Assembly (NCBI GenBank): GCA_944322755.1
Contig: CALUPY010000002.1
Coordinates: forward strand, 31,790 to 95,789
Direction: 5' to 3'
DNA length: 64,000 nt
Source of the DNA: Candidatus Gastranaerophilales bacterium
Lineage (GTDB): Bacteria > Cyanobacteriota > Vampirovibrionia > Gastranaerophilales > Gastranaerophilaceae
Below the pieces are notes generated by a model. It was not told where the DNA came from. It was given only the letters and a program-made list of their open reading frames with translations, and searched no databases. Positions 7,588-15,501 of the stretch are shown one piece after another (position 1 is the first letter of the stretch; every line of letters begins with the position of its first letter). A program made the position numbers and the translations under genes.

Positions 7588-10500
7588 ATGACAAAAAGAA
7601 TTTTTGCATTTGATTTAGGAAAAACAAGCATTGGATACTGTGCAAGAGAAGGACATGAAATAAAAGAAGCTGAATCTGTCATCATAGATATAGATCATGC
7701 TGAAGCAGTTTCATTAAGAGATCGCCGAAGAATATTCCGAACGCTTAATGCACACAAAGCACGTGAAAAATATTTTAACAAAATCTGGATAGACTGCGGT
7801 CATCCTATCCTTGAACAAAATGATGAAAGATTCACGAAAGAATTTGCAGCTAAAGGCGATACGGAAATTTATAATTCATGCCTATTAAGGATTGCACTGC
7901 TACAAAACAGAAAACTTGCTGACTGGCAAATATACAAAGCACTGCATAGCGCGATACAGCGCAGGGGCTATGACCCGAATCTTGCCTGGAAGTCAGCACA
8001 AACAGATGATGACAAAGAGAATCTAGAGCTTGCAAAAAAATATACCCAAGAAAATGGGGAAGAAATTATTCAAAACGAAAATTACAAATACCCGTGTTAT
8101 TATGACGCACTAAGGCTCGGTATGTGGTCAGAAAGCAGTCCGGAGGATCTGAAACCGTTCAATCCGCAGCAAAACTTTAACAAAGTTCGTTCCACAAACT
8201 ATGTAGCGCCCAGAAATCTTGTTGAAAAAGAATTGAAACAGCTATGGTTGAATGCACAAAAGCAGCTTCCGAAACTGAACAAATATTCGCCTGAGGAATT
8301 TTTATACGGAGAATACAGGGAGGCTTACGGTTCGTATATTAACCTTGACTATCGCCAGTATCTAGGCAGTGAGAATGATTGGCAGGGAGTGCTCGGACAA
8401 AAAATTCCGCGTTTTGACAACAGAATTATTGCAAAATGCAAACTCCTTCCCAAAAGAAATGTTTGCAAGGCGAACACTCTTGAAAATGTTACTTTAGTCT
8501 TGCTTTTAAAATTAAAAAACTTAAGGATAACGAATAATGAAGGGGATAAAGTCAGACTTAGTCCGATTGATATAAAAGCAATTTATGACAATTGGCTTAA
8601 AAAAGTCCAAGGGCGAGATGGTAAACTCGATACAACAATTACAAAGAAAGAAATAGAAGATATAATCGGGCAAAAAATTATAGACAAAATAGAACCGATG
8701 AAAGCAGATATTGGTGGTCGTTCGTCTTTTTGTCGCAGAGCATGCAAGATTATGGCGGATATTATACTATTAGGTGAACTTTATCCGCAAAAAATAGATG
8801 TTTCTGGATATATAGACCCGCCTGAGACGAAAAATGGAATCACTGAAGAAGAAATCAGAACAATGCTTGCTAAAATAGGCGACTGGAACAATTTGTACAT
8901 TCCTGACAATAGAAACGAAAATGCAGCAATTGCCGAAAACACCAGAGAAAAAACAGATATTATGATTGGCGGTATAACCAATCCTGTTGTAAGAAACAGG
9001 CTGCAGATTTTCAGGGATTTACTGTTTGAATTAGCAGATAAATACGGAAAACCGGATGAAGTGATTTTTGAATTTGTAAGAGAAGGTGCTGACAATTCGC
9101 TGTTCGGACGACTTAAAGCACAAAGCGCCGAATCGTACATGAAAAATCAGGAAAAAGAAAACAATCAAATAAAACAGGAACTTTCTGACGCCGGTGCATT
9201 AAGTCCGACAAATTTTGAAAAAGCAAAACTCTTAAAAATACAAGGCGGTAAATGTATCTACAGCGGGCAGCCCATAGCCGTTTCTGACTTTGACAAATGT
9301 GAAATTGACCATATATACCCCCGCACAATGGGCGGCAACGATGCACTTTACAACAAAGTTCTTTGCTTTAGGTCTGAAAATCAGAAAAAGCAAGGGCGTA
9401 CCCCTTATGAATGGATGTCTAAAGACAAAGAATTGTGGACAAATTACGTTAACAGACTCAATGACATAAAAAAACAGCTTGGCAAAAAGAAATATGAACT
9501 TTTAACAAGCAAACCGGAAGATTGTGAAAAACTCATAGATAGTTATAACGGGCTGGCAGAAACAAGCCACATAGCAAAAATTGCGCAGCAGATTACAGCT
9601 TTCACTTTCGGATGGGGGCTTCAGGTTGAAGGAGAAAACAGGCATATCTATGTTAACAACGGTTCTTCAACCTTTGCAATTCGCAAAAGATACGGACTAA
9701 ATGCGCTGCTAGGTGATGCGGAAAAGAAAAACCGCCAAAATGACAAACACCACGCGCTTGATGCTATTTGTATAAGTTATGCAAGAGAATTTAAGTATGA
9801 TAAAACTTTAAACAAAGATGTTATTGAAGGTTTTAATCCGGAAGTCGTGAAAAACGTGATAGACCACATAATTCCATATCCTTATGCAAATAAAAAGGCG
9901 CTAAAAAGCAATACAAGACCGCTTGAAACAATATACGGAAAGCGAATGGTCAACGGCAAAGCCTGTATAACAAACAGAATTTCACTTGAATCGCTTGAAC
10001 CAAAGGAAAAGAAAGTAAGAAATATAGTCGATGAAGTTATAAAAACCGACCTGTTAAGCAAACTCGAACAAAAACCATCTCAGGAGGACTGGTATAATTA
10101 CTTGAAAGACTACATACATCCTAAGAAAAAAACAAAAGTCAAAAAAGTTATGATTGTTGTTTCAGAGGGTACGCTTGAACAGGATTCAAACGGACGCGAC
10201 AGAATCGGCGAATACTGCGATTACGGAACAAAAGGCACTAAGGGGCAGTTTAAATGCTCCAAAGGGCATAAGGGACAAATCCTTTATTACAACGAAAAAG
10301 GTGCAGTAAAAGTCATGCCTGTATACTCAAATAAAAAAACACAGGAAGTGAGAGACAAGCTTGTTGAAATGGGCTGCAAACTGTATGCAGGCGGACAGAT
10401 GTTCTACTCGGGGTGTCTTGTGAATATCCCTAGCGACTTCAAAGCCGGTGCAGATACTCATCCGGCAGGCGTGTATAAGTTGAGAACTATTCAATCAAAT

Positions 10501-10593
10501 GGCGTTTTAAAAATAGAAAGCAATAACGGTTTGGAAATCGTATCTAGCGTAAAAAACCTTACTGATGCCAATTTCAAAAAATATAGTTCTTAA
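7588..10593 (+). CDS. cas9: Type II-C CRISPR endonuclease Cas9
   Basis: About 1001 residues, the compact size usual for II-C. The start is ATG 7588, with AGGG 6 nt upstream; an upstream ATG 36 bp earlier overlaps the promoter and lacks a ribosome site. RuvC-I is FAFDLGKTSIGY with Asp9. The Arg-rich bridge helix follows (RDRRRIFRTLNAHKAR). RuvC-II carries Glu495 (VIFEFVRE). The HNH domain has a Cys-x-Tyr-x-Gly start, Asp574-His575 and Asn589. RuvC-III is HHALD, His721/His722 and Asp725. All catalytic residues are intact, so it should cut both strands of crRNA-matched DNA. cas1 follows 38 bp later; csn2 and cas4 are absent, which defines subtype II-C. Confidence 0.97.
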   Translation: MTKRIFAFDLGKTSIGYCAREGHEIKEAESVIIDIDHAEAVSLRDRRRIFRTLNAHKAREKYFNKIWIDCGHPILEQNDERFTKEFAAKGDTEIYNSCLLRIALLQNRKLADWQIYKALHSAIQRRGYDPNLAWKSAQTDDDKENLELAKKYTQENGEEIIQNENYKYPCYYDALRLGMWSESSPEDLKPFNPQQNFNKVRSTNYVAPRNLVEKELKQLWLNAQKQLPKLNKYSPEEFLYGEYREAYGSYINLDYRQYLGSENDWQGVLGQKIPRFDNRIIAKCKLLPKRNVCKANTLENVTLVLLLKLKNLRITNNEGDKVRLSPIDIKAIYDNWLKKVQGRDGKLDTTITKKEIEDIIGQKIIDKIEPMKADIGGRSSFCRRACKIMADIILLGELYPQKIDVSGYIDPPETKNGITEEEIRTMLAKIGDWNNLYIPDNRNENAAIAENTREKTDIMIGGITNPVVRNRLQIFRDLLFELADKYGKPDEVIFEFVREGADNSLFGRLKAQSAESYMKNQEKENNQIKQELSDAGALSPTNFEKAKLLKIQGGKCIYSGQPIAVSDFDKCEIDHIYPRTMGGNDALYNKVLCFRSENQKKQGRTPYEWMSKDKELWTNYVNRLNDIKKQLGKKKYELLTSKPEDCEKLIDSYNGLAETSHIAKIAQQITAFTFGWGLQVEGENRHIYVNNGSSTFAIRKRYGLNALLGDAEKKNRQNDKHHALDAICISYAREFKYDKTLNKDVIEGFNPEVVKNVIDHIIPYPYANKKALKSNTRPLETIYGKRMVNGKACITNRISLESLEPKEKKVRNIVDEVIKTDLLSKLEQKPSQEDWYNYLKDYIHPKKKTKVKKVMIVVSEGTLEQDSNGRDRIGEYCDYGTKGTKGQFKCSKGHKGQILYYNEKGAVKVMPVYSNKKTQEVRDKLVEMGCKLYAGGQMFYSGCLVNIPSDFKAGADTHPAGVYKLRTIQSNGVLKIESNNGLEIVSSVKNLTDANFKKYSS

Positions 10594-10631
10594 AAATTGA
10601 TTTTTGAAATTATATTATTAAAAAGCAGAAT

Positions 10632-11579
10632 ATGAGCTATCATATTTTGCACATTACTACACCTGAATGTTACCTCTCGGTAGAAAGAGGGCTATTGTTT
10701 TGCAAGAACAAAGAAGGCGAAACAAAATCTATCGCATTAGATGATATAAGGGCTGTTATAGTTGCAGCACAAGGGATTGCGTTTTCTAATAACTGTCTGT
10801 CAAGACTTTTAGAGAACAATGTTGTTATACTGCACTGCAATAATTCGTACCGTCCTGTCGGTTGGAGTGTACCTTTGGAAAGGATTGTGCGTCCGAAAGT
10901 TTTTTACTGCCAGATAGAGCAAAATGCGGATTTTGAAACTAAACTGTGGAAGAAAATCCTGCTTTCTAAAGTAACAAATCAAGCAAAAAACCTTGACCTT
11001 ATAGGTAATACCGAACACAATCTTTACAACCTTATAAACCGCCCGCTTATGAATGAAGCAAACATTGCCAAACAATACTGGCAGAATTATTTTATTGAAA
11101 TAGGAAATCCGATAAAAAGAGAACACCTGAATGCGGAAACTTTTGAAAACGGCTGTCTAAATTATGGCTATGCTGTAATTAATTCTCTTGTGTATCGTTC
11201 TGTTATTGTGCATGGTCTTATTGCCAGCCTGGGGATTCATCACAAAGGCAAATACAAAAGTACACCGCTTGTTTATGACTTGATGGAACCATACAGGGCA
11301 TTTATTGATTATTATTTTTATCAATTTGTAAAGGAGTGTGAAATAGATTATGATCAGGAGAACTATCAGGCTTGGTTTAAATATCTTGCTGATTGCATAA
11401 AAAATTATCGTTTAAAAATTGATAGCGTAAGTTACAAACTTATTGATACCATAGATATTTATGTAGAAAAAATTGTTGATGCTTATATAAAATTTGACTG
11501 TTCAAATATTTTTCTTCCGGATATAAAGGAGCAGTATTTGCATATTGATAAACACAGGAACAGGGAATATGAGGAGTAA
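10632..11579 (+). CDS. cas1: CRISPR spacer-integrase Cas1 (type II)
   Basis: A 315-residue type II Cas1. The metal-binding active-site residues are visible at Glu142 (MNEANIA), His203 (GIHHKGKY) and Glu219 (DLMEPYR), with spacing matching type II Cas1 proteins. By family knowledge it forms a dimer-of-dimers with Cas2 that captures short DNA and inserts it next to the first repeat; in type II systems Cas9 helps choose PAM-bearing protospacers. It is the middle gene of the operon, and its stop overlaps the cas2 start by 11 bp. All key residues are present, so adaptation should be functional. Confidence 0.96.
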   Translation: MSYHILHITTPECYLSVERGLLFCKNKEGETKSIALDDIRAVIVAAQGIAFSNNCLSRLLENNVVILHCNNSYRPVGWSVPLERIVRPKVFYCQIEQNADFETKLWKKILLSKVTNQAKNLDLIGNTEHNLYNLINRPLMNEANIAKQYWQNYFIEIGNPIKREHLNAETFENGCLNYGYAVINSLVYRSVIVHGLIASLGIHHKGKYKSTPLVYDLMEPYRAFIDYYFYQFVKECEIDYDQENYQAWFKYLADCIKNYRLKIDSVSYKLIDTIDIYVEKIVDAYIKFDCSNIFLPDIKEQYLHIDKHRNREYEE

Positions 11580-11916
11580 ATATCGTATGGGCTGGCTTAT
11601 TGTGTGTTTTGATTTGCCTGTCGTGGAAAAAGAAAATCAGAGGCAGGCAAATGCTTTTCGTAAAGCGCTGCTTAATATGGGATATTTCATGCTACAAAAT
11701 TCGATATATGTAAGATCATGCGTCACCTATGACAGAACAGAACAACATATAAAAAACCTAAAACTGATAGCCCCCTCAACAGGTTCAATTGTGGCTTTTT
11801 ATATTACAGACAAACAGTGGAGTCTGTCAGTCTGTATTGACAAATACGAATACAACCCCTCAAAATACAAGAAAAAAGCAGGCGAAAACACAGAAAAACA
11901 GATGACATTCTGGTAA
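11569..11916 (+). CDS. cas2: CRISPR-associated Cas2 (type II)
   Basis: A 115-residue ferredoxin-fold protein opening MRSKYRMGWLIVCFDLPV, the typical type II Cas2 beta1 strand with a conserved Asp. I chose ATG 11569, which overlaps the cas1 end by 11 bp; ATG 11587, with GAGGAG 10 nt upstream, is a close alternative. It is the structural partner of Cas1 in spacer integration. The basic C-terminus ends 180 bp before the first repeat. The 3' end may also encode, on the opposite strand, the terminator of the predicted tracrRNA. Confidence 0.93.
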   Translation: MRSKYRMGWLIVCFDLPVVEKENQRQANAFRKALLNMGYFMLQNSIYVRSCVTYDRTEQHIKNLKLIAPSTGSIVAFYITDKQWSLSVCIDKYEYNPSKYKKKAGENTEKQMTFW

Positions 11917-12056
11917 TTTTGCTGTAGAATATCATTATCAATGTATTTAAATTTTTTTGTTGAGGTTTAGAGAATGAGTCTATTCGTACAATTAAGCAGA
12001 GGAGCAAACTATTCTCTTGTCAATTATGATTGGTCTCTTAATTTTAAATATATTAC
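11894..12056 (-). ncRNA. Predicted tracrRNA
   Basis: Read on the minus strand, 12055 to 12028 is an imperfect copy of the repeat's + strand form. It keeps the uninterrupted core AATTAAGAGA but has CC where the repeat has AA, and a one-base offset. It would therefore pair with a crRNA made from the minus strand, leaving the internal bulge typical of repeat:anti-repeat duplexes. Downstream, 12017-12006 pairs with 11981-11969 (AGAGAAUAGUUU with AGACUCAUUCUCU, one bulge) to form a long hairpin. The 3' end is uncertain: a weak hairpin plus U5 lies at 11912-11894 inside the cas2 3' end. It was found from base-pairing logic, not from a database. Confidence 0.72.
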
Positions 12057-12062
12057 TTTTTT

Positions 12063-12091
12063 ATTATATATCATTTATTCAATTTTGTATA
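12063..12091 (-). promoter_or_regulatory. Predicted tracrRNA promoter
   Basis: On the minus strand TATACA (12091-12086), 17 bp, TATAAT (12068-12063). The expected start is near 12056, immediately before the anti-repeat. The -10-like end of the first repeat (12101-12096) points the same way and could also drive it. Confidence 0.55.
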
Positions 12092-12095
12092 TCCT

Positions 12096-13117
12096 ATTAT
12101 AACATATTTTAAATTAAGAGAAAATCAAAACATGAAAAACTTGCAGATTGAGGGTTTAAAAATTATAACATATTTTAAATTAAGAGAAAATCAAAACCCG
12201 TTCGTTATTGCTTGATCTGACAAGCCATTATAACATATTTTAAATTAAGAGAAAATCAAAACTCTTTTTCGTTTTGTTTGAATTTTTTTAAATTATAACA
12301 TATTTTAAATTAAGAGAAAATCAAAACTCTTTTTTGTCAATACCTTTTTCGATTAAAATTATAACATATTTTAAATTAAGAGAAAATCAAAACCTCACTT
12401 GTTTACCATACGCGTCGTTGGAAATTATAACATATTTTAAATTAAGAGAAAATCAAAACTAGCTTTTTGGAATCTTATACATTTTTTTTATTATAACATA
12501 TTTTAAATTAAGAGAAAATCAAAACAGTATTTCTTGGTGTTCCTACATTTTGACCATTATAACATATTTTAAATTAAGAGAAAATCAAAACTACTGTACA
12601 GGCTTACCGGTGTTTAAGTAATTATAACATATTTTAAATTAAGAGAAAATCAAAACAATGAGTCCGGACTTTTACCGGATAGTGTTATTATAACATATTT
12701 TAAATTAAGAGAAAATCAAAACTTAGTATATAAAGCTTCTTGTTTTCCGACCATTATAACATATTTTAAATTAAGAGAAAATCAAAACATAGTGCTCCAC
12801 CTACCCATCCTGTTGTCAATTATAACATATTTTAAATTAAGAGAAAATCAAAACCTTCGGCGATCAGTTTAATTGCCCATTCTATTATAACATATTTTAA
12901 ATTAAGAGAAAATCAAAACATCTTTTTTGTCAATACCTTTTTCAATTAAATTATAACATATTTTAAATTAAGAGAAAATCAAAACATGAGAATTCTGTCC
13001 CTGAACGATATAAGGATTATAACATATTTTAAATTAAGAGAAAATCAAAACTTGAGATTGTCGGAAATCAAACCTTTAGGTAATATAACATATTTTAAAT
13101 TTAGAAAAAATCAACAA
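12096..13117 (-). CRISPR. Type II-C CRISPR array, 15 perfect repeats plus one degenerate repeat
   Basis: Perfect 36-bp repeats start at 12096, 12162, 12227, 12292, 12358, 12424, 12490, 12556, 12621, 12687, 12753, 12819, 12884, 12950 and 13016. A sixteenth copy at 13082-13117 has five mismatches, marking the old end. The 15 spacers are 29-30 bp. In crRNA sense (minus strand) the repeat begins GTTTTGATTTTCTC and ends ATGTTATAAT. The last nine bases are a consensus extended -10, so each repeat can start transcription of the next spacer, as known for Neisseria II-C arrays. I therefore assign the minus strand. The degenerate repeat at the far side and the cas-proximal position of repeat 1 suggest new spacers enter near 12096. 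Spacers 4 and 13 are near-duplicates. Confidence 0.97.
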
Positions 13118-13121
13118 CTAC

Positions 13122-13403
13122 TTAAACCCTATTTCTGTCAATTAAAAAACTCATACCGCTCACAACTCCGGCGCATGTACCAATCAATCCGTTGAGAGCA
13201 AAAGAATTTTTTGTCGGAGATTTGGAAAATCTTATATGCCGTGAGAGCATATCCAATACTATTCCGAATCCAAACCATCCGCCAGCTGTGCTTATTCCTT
13301 TTTTAACGGCTTGGGTTTTGCTGAAAGCAGGGCTGCTTTTTTGATTTTTCGGGTTATGAAAATTTACAGGAATGTATGTTGTATTTATTGGATTTACTTT
13401 CAT
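13122..13403 (-). CDS. Small lineage-type membrane protein
   Basis: A 93-residue protein with an N-terminal leader (MKVNPINTTYIPVNFHNP) resembling the x-F leader of other proteins in the window. Two hydrophobic stretches follow, around residues 38-52 (GGWFGFGIVLDML) and 68-87 (NGLIGTCAGVVSGMSFLI), which are probable membrane segments rich in Gly. No family is recognised. Its stop lies 4 bp from the degenerate end of the CRISPR array. It sits downstream of the tRNA-Gln terminator; no strong ribosome site is seen. Confidence 0.6.
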   Translation of the reverse strand: MKVNPINTTYIPVNFHNPKNQKSSPAFSKTQAVKKGISTAGGWFGFGIVLDMLSRHIRFSKSPTKNSFALNGLIGTCAGVVSGMSFLIDRNRV

Positions 13404-13428
13404 AATGTTATCGGCTTAAATTCGGAGT

Positions 13429-13452
13429 GCAAAAAAGACCCTTTCGGGTCTT
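13429..13452 (-). terminator. Rho-independent terminator of tRNA-Gln
   Basis: On the minus strand a 7-bp stem AAGACCC/GGGTCTT with a GAAA tetraloop is followed by a T run. It starts 4 bp after the tRNA 3' end. Confidence 0.85.
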
Positions 13453-13455
13453 GAT

Positions 13456-13530
13456 TGGCTGGGGCGAAAGGATTCGAACCTCTGAATGCCTGGACCAAAA
13501 CCAGGTGCCTTACCACTTGGCGACGCCCCA
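13456..13530 (-). tRNA. tRNA-Gln (anticodon UUG)
   Basis: A complete 75-nt cloverleaf on the minus strand. The acceptor stem is TGGGGCG/CGCCCCA with discriminator G and an encoded CCA end. The anticodon stem CCTGG/CCAGG encloses a loop with TTG at the anticodon. The T arm contains GGTTCGAATCC. A strong terminator follows. Confidence 0.96.
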
Positions 13531-13583
13531 TTAGCGACAATATATATCTTATTGTGACCATAGTCTAATGTCAAGAGTTTTAA

Positions 13584-13778
13584 TCATTCAGAAAAGAAAC
13601 CAAGCTGTTTACTTTTAGAATGCTGGGTAAGATATATTTCAAAATCGAAACACCCTATTTCATTTATTGCATGCAGGTTTCCGTGAGACAAATCTTTTAT
13701 GCGTCCCTGACCAACTTCACAGACTTTTATGTATTTGCAAAAACTGCATATTTTCCAGCTTTTTTCTCTTTTCTTCAT
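13584..13778 (-). CDS. Small Cys-containing hypothetical protein
   Basis: A 64-residue protein with Cys-x2-Cys-x5-Cys near residues 11-20 (CSFCKYIKVC) and another Cys at 43, suggesting a small metal-binding module. The conserved-looking core GQGRIKDLSHGNLHAINE is not one I can assign. The opposite-strand frame is hydrophobic but has no start signals, so I favour this one. A good promoter (TTGATA, 18 bp, TACAAT) ends 7 nt before the ATG with no ribosome site, suggesting a leaderless mRNA. Confidence 0.5.
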   Translation of the reverse strand: MKKREKSWKICSFCKYIKVCEVGQGRIKDLSHGNLHAINEIGCFDFEIYLTQHSKSKQLGFFSE

Positions 13779-13785
13779 AAATTTG

Positions 13786-13815
13786 ATTGTACCGCCAAAA
13801 TATCTATATTATCAA
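13786..13815 (-). promoter_or_regulatory. Promoter giving a probable leaderless mRNA
   Basis: Minus strand TTGATA (13815-13810), 18 bp, TACAAT (13791-13786). The ATG at 13778 follows after 7 nt. Confidence 0.5.
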
Positions 13816-13878
13816 CCGTTTAATCTATTTGTTAGTATTAAAAATATGGTAAAATCGTGTGAAGCATAGGAGTTTTGT

Positions 13879-14664
13879 ATGAAAATTAATATTGAGAATG
13901 CTTTTACTTATGTAAAGAATGACCCGCAGGTTGTCAAAAAATTCATTATAGGGTCTTGTCTCGGGATTTTTACAGTACTGATTGATATAATAAGGCTTTT
14001 TATGCCGGAAAATACCGAGAGCATAAAACAGTCTCCGGAAGCGATGCAAGGACTGCTTTTGCTTGTTTCTGTTGTACTTATATTAATGCTGATTTCTTTG
14101 GTTTGTTCATTTTTTCTGACAGGGTATTTTATGAAAAATGCACACATCAGAATAAAAAATCCCGACAGTTTTTTACCTGAATGGAATTTTGGGCTTCTGT
14201 TAAAGGGTGTAGAGGCAGCTATGGGTGCTCTTATTTATATTATTGTTCTTGTTTTGGCTGCAGCTGCTGTTATATCCCTGTTCTACGCATTGACATCAAA
14301 TACTCTGGTTACAACAATTCTCTCATTAATAGTTTTGATTCCGGTAGTTCTGGCATTTATTGTAGTTGTAAATCTTGGAAGTATTTCATATGCAGTTGAT
14401 TTGCGTTTTGCATCTTTTTTCAATTTTTCGAGAATGAAGCAGATATGGAATGAAAATATCGGGTCTGTTGTTTTGTATTTGGTGCTTATGGCCGGTCTAT
14501 CATTTCTTGTTTCAATGATATCAGGGTTGTTGACCCTCACAATAATAGGTATTGCTGCTATTCCTGTTCTTAACTTTTATCAATTGATGATAGTCAGTGA
14601 CTTACTTTCGCAGGTTGTCAGAACAGCTCCTCATTTTAAGGAAATTACAGGTCAGGAGGCGTAA
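13879..14664 (+). CDS. DUF4013 membrane protein, copy 1
   Basis: A 261-residue protein with about six hydrophobic segments. The motif GYFMKNAHIR followed by a LPEW tryptophan motif near residue 100 (SFLPEWNFGLLLKG) is the DUF4013 signature. The family is broadly distributed in bacteria and archaea with no known function. TAGGAG is 8 nt before the ATG. It is followed after 2 bp by a paralog of the same family, so the two probably form one transcript and perhaps one membrane complex. Confidence 0.75.
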   Translation: MKINIENAFTYVKNDPQVVKKFIIGSCLGIFTVLIDIIRLFMPENTESIKQSPEAMQGLLLLVSVVLILMLISLVCSFFLTGYFMKNAHIRIKNPDSFLPEWNFGLLLKGVEAAMGALIYIIVLVLAAAAVISLFYALTSNTLVTTILSLIVLIPVVLAFIVVVNLGSISYAVDLRFASFFNFSRMKQIWNENIGSVVLYLVLMAGLSFLVSMISGLLTLTIIGIAAIPVLNFYQLMIVSDLLSQVVRTAPHFKEITGQEA

Positions 14665-14666
14665 AA

Positions 14667-15443
14667 ATGGAAATGGATTTTGAAAAAGCATTTAAATTTA
14701 TCACAGAAGATAAAGATTGGAAGAAAAAACTCGCAATTGGCGGAGGGCTGGAATTACTGTCAATAATTGCAGTTTTAGTGCCGTTATTACTTCCTGTTGT
14801 TTGCCTTGAGTGGCAAAGTTTGGGTTTTACCTCTTTTCTTGCCTTGTTTGCAACCGGTCTGATTATATTTTCAGTGCTTAATCTTGCAATATTAGGCTAT
14901 TTATCTCTGACTACGCATAACAGAATTCACAATCACGAAAAATTTTTACCTGAATGGTCTGGGTTTGGACATTTAATAATTACTGGCTTAAAAACAGTTA
15001 TCGGACATGTATTGTTCTTTCTTCCTTTTATCTTTATTTCGGGTATTTTTCTTCTCGTAATAATGACTCCGTCTGTGTTTCAGAATAGTCTGCTAAGCTC
15101 TTTGTTAACTGCTTTATTTACGATTGCGGGGTTGTTTGGGTATTTTATTTTGTATGTGTTTATAGTGGTATTTTATTTTTTGCTATTCGGCTCATTTTTG
15201 AAAGATTTAAAAATGCTGTCGTTCTTGAATTTCAAAGCTGCAATAGCGCTTGTTAAAAATAATATTATCAATTATCTGATTTTCTGGCTGCTGATTATTG
15301 TAATCTCTATAATGGTTCAATTCATTTCGATTCTTCTTGTGTTTACGATAGTCGGTATAGTGCTTGTGCCATGGCTAATTTTTTATTCATCTCTGATAAC
15401 TGCGGATGTCATAGCGCAGTTTGTTAAGACAAGCAAGGAATAA
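14667..15443 (+). CDS. DUF4013 membrane protein, copy 2
   Basis: A 258-residue paralog of the preceding gene with the same layout: a short cytoplasmic N-terminus (FEKAFKFI), two membrane helices, the GYLSLTTHNRIHNHEKFLPEW motif near residues 70-95, then several hydrophobic helices. The start lies 2 bp after the upstream stop, with AGGAGG-like bases (CAGGAGGCG) ahead. A bidirectional terminator follows. The function is unknown; arrangement as a tandem pair suggests a hetero-oligomer. Confidence 0.75.
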   Translation: MEMDFEKAFKFITEDKDWKKKLAIGGGLELLSIIAVLVPLLLPVVCLEWQSLGFTSFLALFATGLIIFSVLNLAILGYLSLTTHNRIHNHEKFLPEWSGFGHLIITGLKTVIGHVLFFLPFIFISGIFLLVIMTPSVFQNSLLSSLLTALFTIAGLFGYFILYVFIVVFYFLLFGSFLKDLKMLSFLNFKAAIALVKNNIINYLIFWLLIIVISIMVQFISILLVFTIVGIVLVPWLIFYSSLITADVIAQFVKTSKE

Positions 15444-15452
15444 GTCATAAAA

Positions 15453-15485
15453 AAACGGATGGTTTATTATTAACCATCCGTTTTC
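15453..15485. terminator. Bidirectional terminator between convergent genes
   Basis: A 13-bp stem AAAACGGATGGTT/AACCATCCGTTTT with a 7-nt loop and A/T runs on both sides. It serves the DUF4013 pair (+) and pfp (-). Confidence 0.85.
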
Positions 15486-15501
15486 ATGTCTTATCTAAGT
15501 G

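Noticed and set aside
13082..13140. Degenerate terminal repeat considered as the tracrRNA anti-repeat
   Set aside because: A + strand RNA from here would run antisense into a coding gene and lacks following hairpins. The 12028-12055 copy on the minus strand fits much better.
12986..13195. 69-residue frame across the end of the CRISPR array
   Set aside because: It is composed of repeat and spacer sequence (the phrase ITYFK recurs with the repeat) and runs into the next gene's 3' end.
13620..13823. 67-residue hydrophobic frame on + opposite the small Cys protein
   Set aside because: No promoter or ribosome site; the minus-strand frame has a clear promoter and a Cys-x2-Cys motif.
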